This document shows, one piece after another, positions 1 through 6,715 of a stretch of DNA of 64,000 nt. The translations under genes were made by a program, and so were the position numbers. Location: assembly GCA_964458485.1 (NCBI GenBank), contig CAYWJA010000001.1:48925-112924 (forward strand), written 5' to 3'. Source of the DNA: CAYWJA01 sp964458485 (GTDB taxonomy: Bacteria; Patescibacteriota; Gracilibacteria; UM-FILTER-43-11). The notes beneath the pieces are model-generated. The model worked only from the letters and a program-made list of their open reading frames with translations, was not told the DNA's origin and made no database searches. Numbering within the stretch: the first letter of the stretch is position 1; each line of letters begins with the position of its first letter.

Positions 1-321
1 TTCCGGCTGTGCTGGATGCGGCTTGCCGGAAATAATTGTTGAATAATGAGGAAGTGAAATTACATTTTTACCAGGTTTATACTCAGTATTATAATAGCGA
101 CCAATAAACTTAATAACTTCCACTTCTACACCTATTTCTTCCTTAGCCTCACGCACAGCCCCTTCTTCTGCAGTTTCTCCGAATTCTAAAAAGCCACCAA
201 CAAGACCCCAATATCCAGGATAGGTTCTAGACTGATCTGAGCGTTTCATTAATAAAATCTTACCATTATCGATAATTATATTAACCGCCCCAGCCCATGC
301 GCGCTCTTGCTTACTTGTCAT
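1..321 (-). CDS. Nudix hydrolase, C-terminus outside window
   Basis: Nudix family pyrophosphohydrolase, which cleaves nucleoside diphosphates linked to another moiety; the substrate cannot be told from this part. The first 107 codons are present and the frame runs off the left edge. It opens MTSKQERAWAGAVNIII, and a complete Nudix box (G-x5-E-x7-REAKEEIGV) lies at about residues 46-68, so the Mg-binding glutamates are intact. The start at 319-321 is chosen because it precedes the first beta strand at the usual distance. Two small genes lie upstream on the same strand. Family assignment is firm, the precise role is not. Confidence 0.9.
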   Translation of the reverse strand, partial: MTSKQERAWAGAVNIIIDNGKILLMKRSDQSRTYPGYWGLVGGFLEFGETAEEGAVREAKEEIGVEVEVIKFIGRYYNTEYKPGKNVISLPHYSTIISGKPHPAQPE

Positions 322-389
322 TTTAAAAAATTAACTTTATAGGCACAAAAAGTATAACAAATTTGAGCATCAAGGGCTAAATTAAATTA

Positions 390-656
390 CTATTCCACAG
401 TTTCAGCTGTATTACCTTCTTTATACTGTTGTGAATCTTCTTCAGATAAAATACGAGGCGAATCTGTAAAGGCCAATCTTTGCCGCAGGGCATTTACCTC
501 TTCAGCTGGCAAAGTAACCTCGAATACCTGCCTTTTACTATCTGCAAGAACAGCTTTTGCATTAGTACGAGTAAGCTGTAAATTTCTTAAAAGACTTTCT
601 TCGGTAACGCCATGGTCAACATCTACGACATATATTGTTGTACTGTCTAAAGCCAT
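390..656 (-). CDS. Small hypothetical protein (88 aa)
   Basis: I do not recognise this protein. It begins MALDSTTIYVVDVDHGVTEE, has alternating hydrophobic stretches suggesting a small alpha/beta fold, and ends in an acidic tail (ILSEEDSQQYKEGNTAETVE). No signal peptide, membrane segment or Cys motif is visible. It lies 31 nt downstream of another small gene on the same strand, and both start codons are preceded, exactly 3 nt away, by the same 12-nt motif TTAACCCTCCAA. That shared element supports both being real and co-regulated. Function unknown. Confidence 0.6.
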   Translation of the reverse strand: MALDSTTIYVVDVDHGVTEESLLRNLQLTRTNAKAVLADSKRQVFEVTLPAEEVNALRQRLAFTDSPRILSEEDSQQYKEGNTAETVE

Positions 657-659
657 ATT

Positions 660-671
660 TTGGAGGGTTAA
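660..671 (-). promoter_or_regulatory. 12-nt motif 3 nt before start codon, copy 1
   Basis: Minus strand TTAACCCTCCAA, 3 nt before the ATG of the 88-aa gene. It is identical in sequence and spacing to the copy at 898-909. CCUCC resembles the 16S anti-Shine-Dalgarno rather than a Shine-Dalgarno, so it is not an ordinary ribosome binding site. Role unknown. Confidence 0.5.
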
Positions 672-687
672 ATTAATAATAAGGCAA

Positions 688-894
688 TTAATGAATTATT
701 ATATCTGTACGGTTTCGCACTTCTAGGAGTGCCTTAACTGCCCCAAGCCTCTGTGACTCATCACATACTATTTGAACTTTACCTGATGCAGGGGAGATAC
801 ATACATCCATTGGCAAACCTCTTACAGCCTGAAATAGACTTAAGCTATCATTTTCAGCAGACGTTTCAATATCTGGATTTCTAAACCTTTGCAT
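688..894 (-). CDS. Small hypothetical protein (68 aa)
   Basis: Not recognised. It begins MQRFRNPDIETSAENDSLSL and contains the hydrophobic/Cys stretches DVCISPASGKVQIVCDE, ending in an isoleucine-rich strand (RTDIIIH). It could be a small beta-rich domain; there is no targeting signal. It is the first of a tandem pair with the 88-aa gene, both read leftwards toward the Nudix gene, and it shares the TTAACCCTCCAA start-proximal motif with its partner. The reading frame fills the spacing well, and I consider it probably real. Confidence 0.55.
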   Translation of the reverse strand: MQRFRNPDIETSAENDSLSLFQAVRGLPMDVCISPASGKVQIVCDESQRLGAVKALLEVRNRTDIIIH

Positions 895-897
895 AAG

Positions 898-909
898 TTG
901 GAGGGTTAA
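898..909 (-). promoter_or_regulatory. 12-nt motif 3 nt before start codon, copy 2
   Basis: Same minus-strand TTAACCCTCCAA with a 3-nt gap to the ATG of the 68-aa gene. An exact repeat of both sequence and spacing before two adjacent genes suggests a shared translational or regulatory signal, or a duplicated 5' region. Confidence 0.5.
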
Positions 910-978
910 TTATATTTGAATACTAATTTACTTAATATTATAAAAAATAGCAACATAATTTAAATAATAAATTTCCTC

Positions 979-1007
979 TTGACTATTACAACATTTTACC
1001 CCATACT
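979..1007 (+). promoter_or_regulatory. Possible promoter of the RRM protein gene
   Basis: TTGACT at 979-984, 17-nt spacer, then CATACT at 1002-1007 (4 of 6 matches to TATAAT). Transcription would start near 1014 and give a leader of about 80 nt, in keeping with the long leaders often seen on RNA-binding and cold-shock genes. The weak -10 makes this tentative. Confidence 0.35.
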
Positions 1008-1096
1008 CTGTTGGCAATTTTCGTATTTCACTTTCCTTTCCATTTAAATAGGATCTTGATTAAGTTAAATTGTTAATATTTCATAACCTATTTATT

Positions 1097-1357
1097 ATGG
1101 GTACTAAATTATATGTAGGTAACATTTCTTGGGGAATCAAGGATGATGCCTTAAAGGCAGCTTTTGAAGAAGCTGGTACAGTTGTTTCTGCAACTATTAT
1201 TGCTGACAGAATGTCAGGACGTTCTAAAGGTTTCGGTTTCGTAGAAATGGGAAGCCCAGAAGAAGCTGAAAAAGCTATCGAAATGTGGAACGGTAAAGAG
1301 CTTGATGGTCGCGAATTAGTGGTTAACGAAGCTCGCCCACCACGTGAAGATCAGTAA
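1097..1357 (+). CDS. RRM-family RNA-binding protein
   Basis: An 86-aa single-domain RNA-binding protein of the type known from cyanobacterial Rbp proteins and common in CPR genomes. The RNP-2 motif LYVGNI is at residues 4-9 and RNP-1 (KGFGFVEM) at about 44-51, carrying the aromatic residues that stack on RNA bases. I start at ATG 1097 (MGTKLYVGNI) and not at the in-frame ATG 27 nt upstream, because RNP-2 normally begins within a few residues of the start. A terminator follows directly, so it is probably a single-gene unit. The RNA targets cannot be inferred. Confidence 0.92.
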   Translation: MGTKLYVGNISWGIKDDALKAAFEEAGTVVSATIIADRMSGRSKGFGFVEMGSPEEAEKAIEMWNGKELDGRELVVNEARPPREDQ

Positions 1358-1380
1358 TAACTGACTTTTACAACAAACTA

Positions 1381-1412
1381 AAAAGCAGGATGGTAAAACA
1401 TTCTGCTTTTTT
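1381..1412 (+). terminator. Rho-independent terminator after RRM gene
   Basis: Stem AGCAGGATG / CATTCTGCT with one G-T pair and loop GTAAAA, followed by a run of six T. It sits 24 nt after the stop codon and has the classical form, unlike the iterated hairpins elsewhere in the window. Confidence 0.8.
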
Positions 1413-1423
1413 GGTAATAAATT

Positions 1424-2341
1424 TTACCCCCCCTGTTTCCACTCATCTAACATTCTATTCTTTTCTATCCATCGCCGAATTAACCATTCTCTTAGCGCTT
1501 CTACATCACCAATTGGGATTTGACCTGTCACATCTTCTGTTCGAATATGCAATGTAGAATCTATTAATGCACTTGCTTGCAAAACAGTTTCATCTGGCCG
1601 ATTAAAGCCAGTAGTTACATCAATAATACGTCGTTTTACATCTTTCGTTCCCTCTAAAATAGTATACAAGCCGCCTGAGTATGGAAAAAGAGTATGATGC
1701 ATCCATTCTTCTACATGCAATTCTGGCATTCTTTCTGCCCATTTCTGCCTAGCTACCTCAATTCTTTTCTTAGTTGGGCGACTTCTATCAGGGAACACAA
1801 CCATGCTAGACTGAGGTGTAAAAATTGTCTCACATGCTTCTCTAATTGCTGCTATAGCTTCTTCATTCTTCCCAGGGGTTCGATCAATAAAAACACCACT
1901 ACGTGCCAAACGCAATGGCCAACCCAGTACTGGGTTTTTCATATGTTCAATTTTACCAATTGCAAGCATATAAGGAGCTAAATTATCTGTAATAAACCGG
2001 CCAAAACTAGATACGCCATTGCCTGTAGGATGATTACCCAAAACCACCATACGCTCATCATCGGCGCAAGGCGGTACATTGGTTTGTATATCCATTTTAA
2101 CCCCCATAATCCTTCTTAATGCATTTTTATCTGTAGCTCGTGCAAATTTACCTGGAAGGCTACGTAAATAATGATCTCCGCTTGACCCCTCCTCTGCATT
2201 ACGAAGAAATGGCGCTACTGCGTATATTTGCCCAGCATAACCAGCCATTAAACCAAAACCTGATACAAGAGCTCCTCCACCTAAAAAGTTTGGAATATGC
2301 CGCCGCCATGTTTTGTGTTCATGTGGAAATTTTTTAGGCAT
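1424..2341 (-). CDS. PlsC-like 1-acylglycerol-phosphate acyltransferase family protein
   Basis: A 305-aa member of the LPLAT/PlsC family, which transfers an acyl chain to a lysophospholipid at the membrane. The N-terminus has a hydrophobic stretch (about residues 19-45). Three family blocks can be seen in order: NHPTGNG near 104 in place of NHxxxxD, GVFIDR near 150, and FPDRSRP near 184 in place of FPEGTRS. The catalytic His is present, but the Asp of motif I is not at its usual spacing, so it belongs to a divergent branch. A promoter lies just upstream. Substrate and activity are inferred from family only. Confidence 0.75.
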   Translation of the reverse strand: MPKKFPHEHKTWRRHIPNFLGGGALVSGFGLMAGYAGQIYAVAPFLRNAEEGSSGDHYLRSLPGKFARATDKNALRRIMGVKMDIQTNVPPCADDERMVVLGNHPTGNGVSSFGRFITDNLAPYMLAIGKIEHMKNPVLGWPLRLARSGVFIDRTPGKNEEAIAAIREACETIFTPQSSMVVFPDRSRPTKKRIEVARQKWAERMPELHVEEWMHHTLFPYSGGLYTILEGTKDVKRRIIDVTTGFNRPDETVLQASALIDSTLHIRTEDVTGQIPIGDVEALREWLIRRWIEKNRMLDEWKQGG

Positions 2342-2367
2342 TAATAAAAAAATTAATTTGGCTTAAT

Positions 2368-2395
2368 ATTCTACACAATTTTGTATTTTTGGCAA
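2368..2395 (-). promoter_or_regulatory. Promoter of the PlsC-like gene
   Basis: Minus strand TTGCCA (2390-2395), 16-nt spacer, TAGAAT (2368-2373). Leader of about 20-25 nt to the ATG at 2341. The rest of the 2342-2683 spacer is purine-rich on the plus strand and shows no gene. Confidence 0.5.
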
Positions 2396-2647
2396 TAACT
2401 TTAAAAATTTAAATACACTAAACAATCGAATAATAAACTTATGAAGGCAAAGTTACTTTTTATTTGAATTTGAGAAGGTATTGGCTTATAGAAGCCTAAA
2501 AAGAGATAGGTTTATTAGTTGTTCTCAGGTTAGTGGTAGGAATTTGGATATGAGAAAGAGGGTAAAATTATCTGTTGACAGAGGGTAGTTTTTTGGATTT
2601 ATGAAATAGTAGAGGGCTAATGGGTTATGAATTACTGAGTAAATATA

Positions 2648-2676
2648 TGGATTTTTCACTTAAAAAATGTTATAAT
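2648..2676 (+). promoter_or_regulatory. Promoter placing the start codon at the transcription start
   Basis: TGGATT (2648-2653), 17-nt spacer, TGTTATAAT giving an extended -10 with TATAAT at 2671-2676. The ATG at 2684 is only 7 nt beyond the -10, so the transcript should be leaderless. Confidence 0.6.
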
Positions 2677-2683
2677 ATATAGA

Positions 2684-3406
2684 ATGTTAAAATTAAGCCA
2701 ACACCATAGTCCGAACGAATCAGAAGCATCTAATGAAAGATGGCTTGGTGGATTGCGTAGAAAAATTAGTAGTCTATTTGGAAGTGATAATGTAGATATA
2801 CAAAGTATTAAAGACGAAATTGATGCTGATGATTGGAGTGAAAAAGGTTGGGAGCAAATTAGGCAAGGCGTGGGCATTCAAATGAATAAAATTAAAACGC
2901 CATCCAAAATTCTTCGTGCATTAGGGGAAGATAGAGCCATAAAATACTTTAAAGCTCTTGAGGGTAAAGGCAAGCCTTATACTTTCGCCCTCCCCATTGA
3001 TAAAAAGGATTTACTTGAATATCTTAAATTTGAAACAGATGATGCTCATGCACCATTTGTCATAAGCATGCTAAAAAAACCCTTAACCGCTGCTGGTATT
3101 AATATACTTATTACTCATGCTACGTGGACTCCTCGTTTTATTGATAATATACGTGAAGAAGTTGGAGATGAAAGATTTAAATTTATATTGGCGCAAGTAA
3201 GTCGCGATTTCCCAAGTGCAACTGATGCAATTTCATATATTTTACTTGGCGAAGAAAGAAGAAGTCTGGAAGAGGATGCACGAGAATTGTGGTATAAAAA
3301 TATTCGTGGCGCTGAATATGATGAAAAAATTGAACAACGTAGAGTAAGTGATGATAATTTCTTTTATGGAAGTAATCAAATTATGGAGAATGTTGTTAAT
3401 CAATAG
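2684..3406 (+). CDS. Hypothetical protein (240 aa), predicted leaderless mRNA
   Basis: Not recognised. The N-terminal 40 residues are polar and basic (RWLGGLRRKISSLFG), then acidic helices follow (DEIDADDWSEKGWEQIRQG). The middle has a hydrophobic pattern compatible with a globular alpha/beta fold (about residues 95-190), and the C-terminus is strongly charged (EERRSLEEDARELW). There is no signal peptide or membrane segment, so probably cytoplasmic. The ATG lies 7 nt after a TATAAT box with no room for a Shine-Dalgarno, which is why I expect leaderless translation. It is followed by tRNA-Val on the opposite strand. Confidence 0.7.
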   Translation: MLKLSQHHSPNESEASNERWLGGLRRKISSLFGSDNVDIQSIKDEIDADDWSEKGWEQIRQGVGIQMNKIKTPSKILRALGEDRAIKYFKALEGKGKPYTFALPIDKKDLLEYLKFETDDAHAPFVISMLKKPLTAAGINILITHATWTPRFIDNIREEVGDERFKFILAQVSRDFPSATDAISYILLGEERRSLEEDARELWYKNIRGAEYDEKIEQRRVSDDNFFYGSNQIMENVVNQ

Positions 3407-3450
3407 AAGTTAAATATTAAAAAAACGGCTTACAGAAGCTATTGATAGAA

Positions 3451-3527
3451 TGGTGGGCGCTAGTGGATTCGAACCACTGACCCCCTCGGTGTAAACGAGA
3501 TGCTCTAGCCAACTGAGCTAAGCGCCC
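3451..3527 (-). tRNA. tRNA-Val(TAC)
   Basis: Complete cloverleaf on the minus strand: acceptor GGGCGCT/AGCGCCC, D stem GCTC/GAGC, anticodon loop TTTACAC with anticodon TAC, T arm AGTGG-TTCGAAT-CCACT, discriminator A and an encoded CCA end. Confidence 0.95.
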
Positions 3528-3633
3528 TTACCAATTTTGCCTGATGAGATTATCAGAAAACTTCAAAACTTGCAAGATATTTTTTTGCTTTACAAAAGTA
3601 AAATTCTAAATAAAAATATATGGGCAAATGCAT

Positions 3634-3708
3634 GGCCTCATCGTCTAGTGGTTAGGACGCCGGATTCTCATTCCGGTAACCGGGGTTCGATTCCCCGTGA
3701 GGCTGCCA
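3634..3708 (+). tRNA. tRNA-Glu(CTC)
   Basis: Acceptor GGCCTCA/TGAGGCT with a terminal G-T pair, anticodon stem CCGGA/TCCGG with loop TTCTCAT (anticodon CTC), T arm CGGGG/CCCCG, discriminator G and an encoded CCA. Transcribed away from tRNA-Val, with a terminator 16 nt downstream. Confidence 0.95.
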
Positions 3709-3723
3709 ACTATTTATTTAAAA

Positions 3724-3759
3724 AACCGGAAGGTTTTTATTTAGAACTTCCGGCTTTTT
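3724..3759. terminator. Bidirectional terminator
   Basis: Inverted repeat CCGGAAG / CTTCCGG flanked by A-run on the left and T-run on the right, so it can act for tRNA-Glu (plus) and for the small peptide gene ending at 3770 (minus). Confidence 0.75.
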
Positions 3760-3769
3760 TGAGGGGGGG

Positions 3770-3862
3770 TTAGCAGCCACAACCTCCTTTAGTGCCGTCA
3801 CAGTCGTTTTTACTGCAACTACCACTACCACATCCACCTCCATTTGAATTAGAAATAATCAT
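3770..3862 (-). CDS. 30-residue Cys/Gly-rich peptide
   Basis: Sequence starts MIISNSNGGGCGSGSC and continues SKNDCDGTKGGCGC, then stop. It has five cysteines at 11, 16, 21, 28 and 30 and ten glycines, which suggests metal binding or a modified peptide precursor; no maturase lies beside it. A TATAAT box (3895-3900, minus) gives a short leader of about 25 nt, and a bidirectional terminator follows 10 nt after the stop, so the unit is complete despite its size. It could still be chance. I recognise no family and assign no function. Confidence 0.5.
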   Translation of the reverse strand: MIISNSNGGGCGSGSCSKNDCDGTKGGCGC

Positions 3863-3894
3863 GATCTTATAGGTTAAAGAATAAATCTAATTCT

Positions 3895-3900
3895 ATTATA
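3895..3900 (-). promoter_or_regulatory. -10 box of the Cys/Gly peptide gene
   Basis: TATAAT on the minus strand, 33 nt before the ATG at 3862. No convincing -35 was found at 16-18 nt. Confidence 0.4.
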
Positions 3901-3942
3901 GATTCTATTTGATAATGGTGCAGTAACATGGGCTACATTACC

Positions 3943-4105
3943 ATTTCTGATTTATGATTTGTGATTTCTGATTCAAATCTAGATTTAGGATTCTGATATT
4001 TATAATTTACTAACTATTTAATTAAATAGCTAGATGGCAAATGAAAAATATTAAAATGGCAGATTGAAAAATTGAATCAAAAATCACAAATCATAAATCA
4101 GAAAT
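3943..4105. repeat. Iterated hairpin (ATTTCTGATTTATG type)
   Basis: Arms 3943-3976 and 4072-4105 match as an inverted repeat at 33 of 34 positions. Each arm is made of the heptamer-like unit GATTTxT repeated. The centre carries ttaattaaatagctag. It ends 7 nt before the stop of the Crp-family gene. Confidence 0.9.
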
Positions 4106-4112
4106 ATCCAGC

Positions 4113-4766
4113 TTATCTAAGTTTAATCACTCCAGTCTGCGGATGAACTTCAATCATCCCATCACTTTTAAGTTTTTTAATACAGCGGGTAACGGTAACA
4201 CGATTAAGATTTGTATGTTCTGCAATCTTCTCGTGTGTAATCTGCAATGGAATCAACCTGGTGATTGGATTGCTTCTGCGCTTCTTTTGCAATCTGACTA
4301 ATTCAGAATAAATGCGCTCTGAAGCAGTTTCGACATTGCTTTTAATTTTTTCTTCATAATCATTTATACGAACAGCCATTTTCTGCATCATGCGCAACAT
4401 GGTTTCCGGGTATGCAGATATTACCTTTAAAAATTCTTTAACAGGTGTTACGCAGAGCATTGCATTTTTAGTAACTTCTGCAAAATGATTAGGGCGTGGA
4501 TTTTTAAAATCAAAAGAACCAAACACACTTCCGGGCCCAAGTGTATCAAAAATAGCCCTTTTACCATCACTTGAGTGATATAAAACTATTTCACCGTGGT
4601 GAACTACATAAATATTCCCATCATCTTCGTATGGGCTATAAATACGACTGCCTTTTGTATATTCCCGATCAACTGAACTAGTTGCAATCTCACAAAATTC
4701 TTTTTCAGGAATTCCTTCGTATATATTAAAATCTTTTAATACATAAATTTGTTTATTGTCTTTCAT
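4113..4766 (-). CDS. Crp/Fnr family transcriptional regulator
   Basis: A 217-aa regulator with an N-terminal cyclic-nucleotide-binding-like beta barrel (about residues 15-125, including VVHHGEIVLYHSSDGKRA and GSVFG) and a C-terminal winged helix (about 150-215; ITHEKIAEHTNLNRVTVTR is the recognition region). There is no Cys cluster of the FNR type, so it is not an obvious oxygen sensor. The cNMP-contact motif is not clearly conserved, so the ligand is unknown. It lies between an iterated hairpin and a GHKL ATPase on the same strand. Its target genes cannot be named. Confidence 0.9.
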   Translation of the reverse strand: MKDNKQIYVLKDFNIYEGIPEKEFCEIATSSVDREYTKGSRIYSPYEDDGNIYVVHHGEIVLYHSSDGKRAIFDTLGPGSVFGSFDFKNPRPNHFAEVTKNAMLCVTPVKEFLKVISAYPETMLRMMQKMAVRINDYEEKIKSNVETASERIYSELVRLQKKRRSNPITRLIPLQITHEKIAEHTNLNRVTVTRCIKKLKSDGMIEVHPQTGVIKLR

Positions 4767-4845
4767 GGTATATAAATTAAAAAGTGTCTTTTATTGTAAC
4801 ATACATTAAAATAATCCATGTAGCCCATATAACAGATAAAAAGAT

Positions 4846-5568
4846 CTATTTTTCTAATTGCTGTCTTATTATCTGTCTATGTACCTCTAATGCTCGGTCA
4901 TGTGTTTCTACAATAACAACCCTACCCCCTCCTGATTCTAAATTTTCAAAACCCACTAAGTGGTAAAAATCAAAAGCAGCGTTAAACATTCCACTGCCAC
5001 GATTTCTGCCAACTTTTGTTTTATAAAATAAATTTAGTGCTGTAAATGGGTCATCGGATAATGCCTGACATTTTGAACTTATATCTGGTAACTTTCTGGG
5101 CTGGGTAATGCTACATAGCACACTACCAACACCCAATCTAACATCTACCGCTATTGCGTTCTCTTTGCAAAAATCACTACCATGCTCAATGGCATTTAAA
5201 ATGAATTCTCTAATAATATGATCAACCCTATCATGAAATTGTGGTAATTCATCACCAAGGATTTGATCCCATTTTAATTTTAATTCTCTAAATCTTTTAT
5301 TAAATAGATTGCCTAATTCACCTTCCAGACCCACCAATCTCCTTTTTACCACTCTAGCCTCTTTGCTTTTTTGAAAAGTAAGATCGCTACCTAAAAAATT
5401 TAACCTTGAAGTAGCTAATCCGCTTGCAAGGATCTCATCGATTAAATCACTTATTTCTTTATAGCATTTTACAAATGGATCATGCACACCAATTCGCCAT
5501 TCTAAAAACTGCTGTGTAGAGCCAGCTATTTCAACTGCCCGATCGAATGTTAAATCTCCTTGTAGCAT
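4846..5568 (-). CDS. GHKL-type ATPase, anti-sigma/histidine-kinase-like
   Basis: 240 aa. The C-terminal half is a HATPase_c domain: the N-box REFILNAIEHG near residues 119-129 and a G2-like loop (GRNRGSGMFNAAF) near 190-202. The N-terminal 110 residues are helical and contain no phosphoacceptor His motif or membrane segment. It is thus more like an RsbW/SpoIIAB-type anti-sigma factor or a soluble sensor than a full kinase. A STAS-domain protein at 33439-33789 would be a natural partner in a partner-switching module, but the two are 28 kb apart. Role inferred from domain only. Confidence 0.7.
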   Translation of the reverse strand: MLQGDLTFDRAVEIAGSTQQFLEWRIGVHDPFVKCYKEISDLIDEILASGLATSRLNFLGSDLTFQKSKEARVVKRRLVGLEGELGNLFNKRFRELKLKWDQILGDELPQFHDRVDHIIREFILNAIEHGSDFCKENAIAVDVRLGVGSVLCSITQPRKLPDISSKCQALSDDPFTALNLFYKTKVGRNRGSGMFNAAFDFYHLVGFENLESGGGRVVIVETHDRALEVHRQIIRQQLEK

Positions 5569-5627
5569 ATATTAAAAAAGGAGGCGATTATATCATAACA
5601 ACCTCCTGAATGTTATTAAAAATGCTA

Positions 5628-6173
5628 TTAATCCTCTTTCTTTTCTTCTTTAGCTTCTACTTTTTCTTCTTCCTTGGCCTCTTTTTTTACTATTTTCTTT
5701 TTCGCAACTGGTTTTTTGGCAGTTTTTTTGGCAGCATCATTACCTTTGTCACCAGGACGCACATGTGCGTCCCCTACACCCTTTTTCATTTTACTTAAAT
5801 CGGGTGCTTCCCCCGCTGGTGGTAATGCTGCTTTTGCAATGTCAACAATCTCTTTAAATACATCAGGATTATTAATGGCAAGTTCAGAAAGCATTTTACG
5901 ATTAATTTCAACCCCAGCTAATTCCAATCCATAAATAAATCTGCTGTACTTTAAATCATGTTCACGGCAGGCTGCGTTAATTCTGAGTATCCATAGCTGA
6001 TGGAATGTGCGCTTTTTAAGGCGTCGATCACGATAGGCATTTTCACCTGCTTTCATAACTGCATTTTTAGCAAGCTTAAATACATTCTTGCGCTTACCGC
6101 GAAAACCTTTCGCTTGTTTAATTATTTTTTTGTGGCGTTTGTGAGCTGTAACTCCGCGTTTTACTCTTGGCAT
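5628..6173 (-). CDS. rplT: 50S ribosomal protein L20 with long charged tail
   Basis: Residues 1-118 are a complete L20 ([36 protein letters not shown]), which binds 23S rRNA early in 50S assembly. Residues 119-181 form an extra tail, first Ala/Pro-rich and then Lys/Glu-rich ([19 protein letters not shown]), absent from the usual 118-aa protein. It is the last gene of infC-rpmI-rplT. In well-studied bacteria L20 represses this operon by binding its leader; here the genes are parted by long hairpins, so that control may differ. Confidence 0.97.
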   Translation of the reverse strand: MPRVKRGVTAHKRHKKIIKQAKGFRGKRKNVFKLAKNAVMKAGENAYRDRRLKKRTFHQLWILRINAACREHDLKYSRFIYGLELAGVEINRKMLSELAINNPDVFKEIVDIAKAALPPAGEAPDLSKMKKGVGDAHVRPGDKGNDAAKKTAKKPVAKKKIVKKEAKEEEKVEAKEEKKED

Positions 6174-6174
6174 C

Positions 6175-6206
6175 TTATAAAATTTTATGGAATAAAATTT
6201 TCATTT
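6175..6206. repeat. 32-bp direct repeat before rplT start, copy 1
   Basis: A 32-bp sequence (begins ttataaaattttatgg on the plus strand) identical to 6565-6596. Each copy begins 1 nt from the start codon, of rplT here and of rpmI there, so two consecutive genes carry the same leader. Confidence 0.85.
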
Positions 6207-6340
6207 CTGATTTCGGATTTCTGATTTCGGAATCACATTTAGTATTTATATATTTAGCATTTGCTTATTAAAATACTAAATACAAAATGTGGAATCGAAT
6301 CTGATCCCGATGAAATCGGGAGAATTCTGAGATCTGAAAT
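6203..6340. repeat. Iterated hairpin between rpmI and rplT
   Basis: Arms built on GATTTCxGATTTC on the left and GAxATCTGAAAT on the right, with inner arms tagtattt / aaatacta. The right arm is broken by a small palindrome at 6303-6322 (atcccgat / atcggga type). Confidence 0.8.
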
Positions 6341-6347
6341 AGATTTA

Positions 6348-6563
6348 TTATTTATTAGGCAACAGCCTCTTTAGCTGTTTAGAATGTGCTTTGCTGGTAA
6401 TAATAGTTTGTTTAGCTAAGCGCTTCTGTTTTTTAGACTTTTGCTGCAAAAGATGATTATGGGCAGCTTTTTGTTGGGCATATTGCCCTTTACCCGTCTT
6501 TTTAATACGTTTTTTGGCTGAACTTGATGTTTTTTGTCTCCCTGGACGTGCTTTTCCTGGCAT
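6348..6563 (-). CDS. rpmI: 50S ribosomal protein L35
   Basis: 71 aa, Lys-rich, matching L35 along its length: AKKRIKKTGKG near residues 16-26, the HLL segment near 37, SKKQKRLAKQ, and the ending KQLKRLLPNK. The N-terminus is about six residues longer than the usual protein and lacks the MPKMKT start, opening MPGKARPGRQ. It is the middle gene of infC-rpmI-rplT, and each junction carries an iterated hairpin of 120-150 bp, unlike the tight junctions usual in this operon. Confidence 0.93.
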   Translation of the reverse strand: MPGKARPGRQKTSSSAKKRIKKTGKGQYAQQKAAHNHLLQQKSKKQKRLAKQTIITSKAHSKQLKRLLPNK

Positions 6564-6564
6564 G

Positions 6565-6596
6565 TTATAAAATTTTATGGAATAAAATTTTCATTT
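6565..6596. repeat. 32-bp direct repeat before rpmI start, copy 2
   Basis: Identical to 6175-6206. The match ends where the hairpin arms begin to differ, as if a constant start-proximal end were attached to variable hairpins. Confidence 0.85.
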
Positions 6597-6714
6597 CGTA
6601 TTTTGCATTTCTGAATTCGCATTCCAATTTAGCATTTACTTATTCTGCATATGAATCAGTTAGTAATTGCTACATGCTAATTGTAAAATGACAATACAAA
6701 TTCTGAGATCTGAA
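6592..6714. repeat. Iterated hairpin between infC and rpmI
   Basis: Left arm with atttcgtattttgcatttc and right arm caaattctgagatctgaaat; the interior gcatttac...gtaattgc...gctaattg resembles the elements at 19841, 60554 and 62508. It ends 1 nt before the infC stop. Confidence 0.75.
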
Positions 6715-6715
6715 A

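Noticed and set aside
3537..3773. 78-aa reading frame across the tRNA-Glu region
   Set aside because: It overlaps the tRNA gene and the terminator completely; translation is an artefact of the cloverleaf sequence.
3943..4105. Iterated hairpins as ordinary rho-independent terminators
   Set aside because: Arms are long, imperfect and AT-rich, T-runs are not placed after the stem, and they lie inside the ribosomal operon where termination would be harmful.
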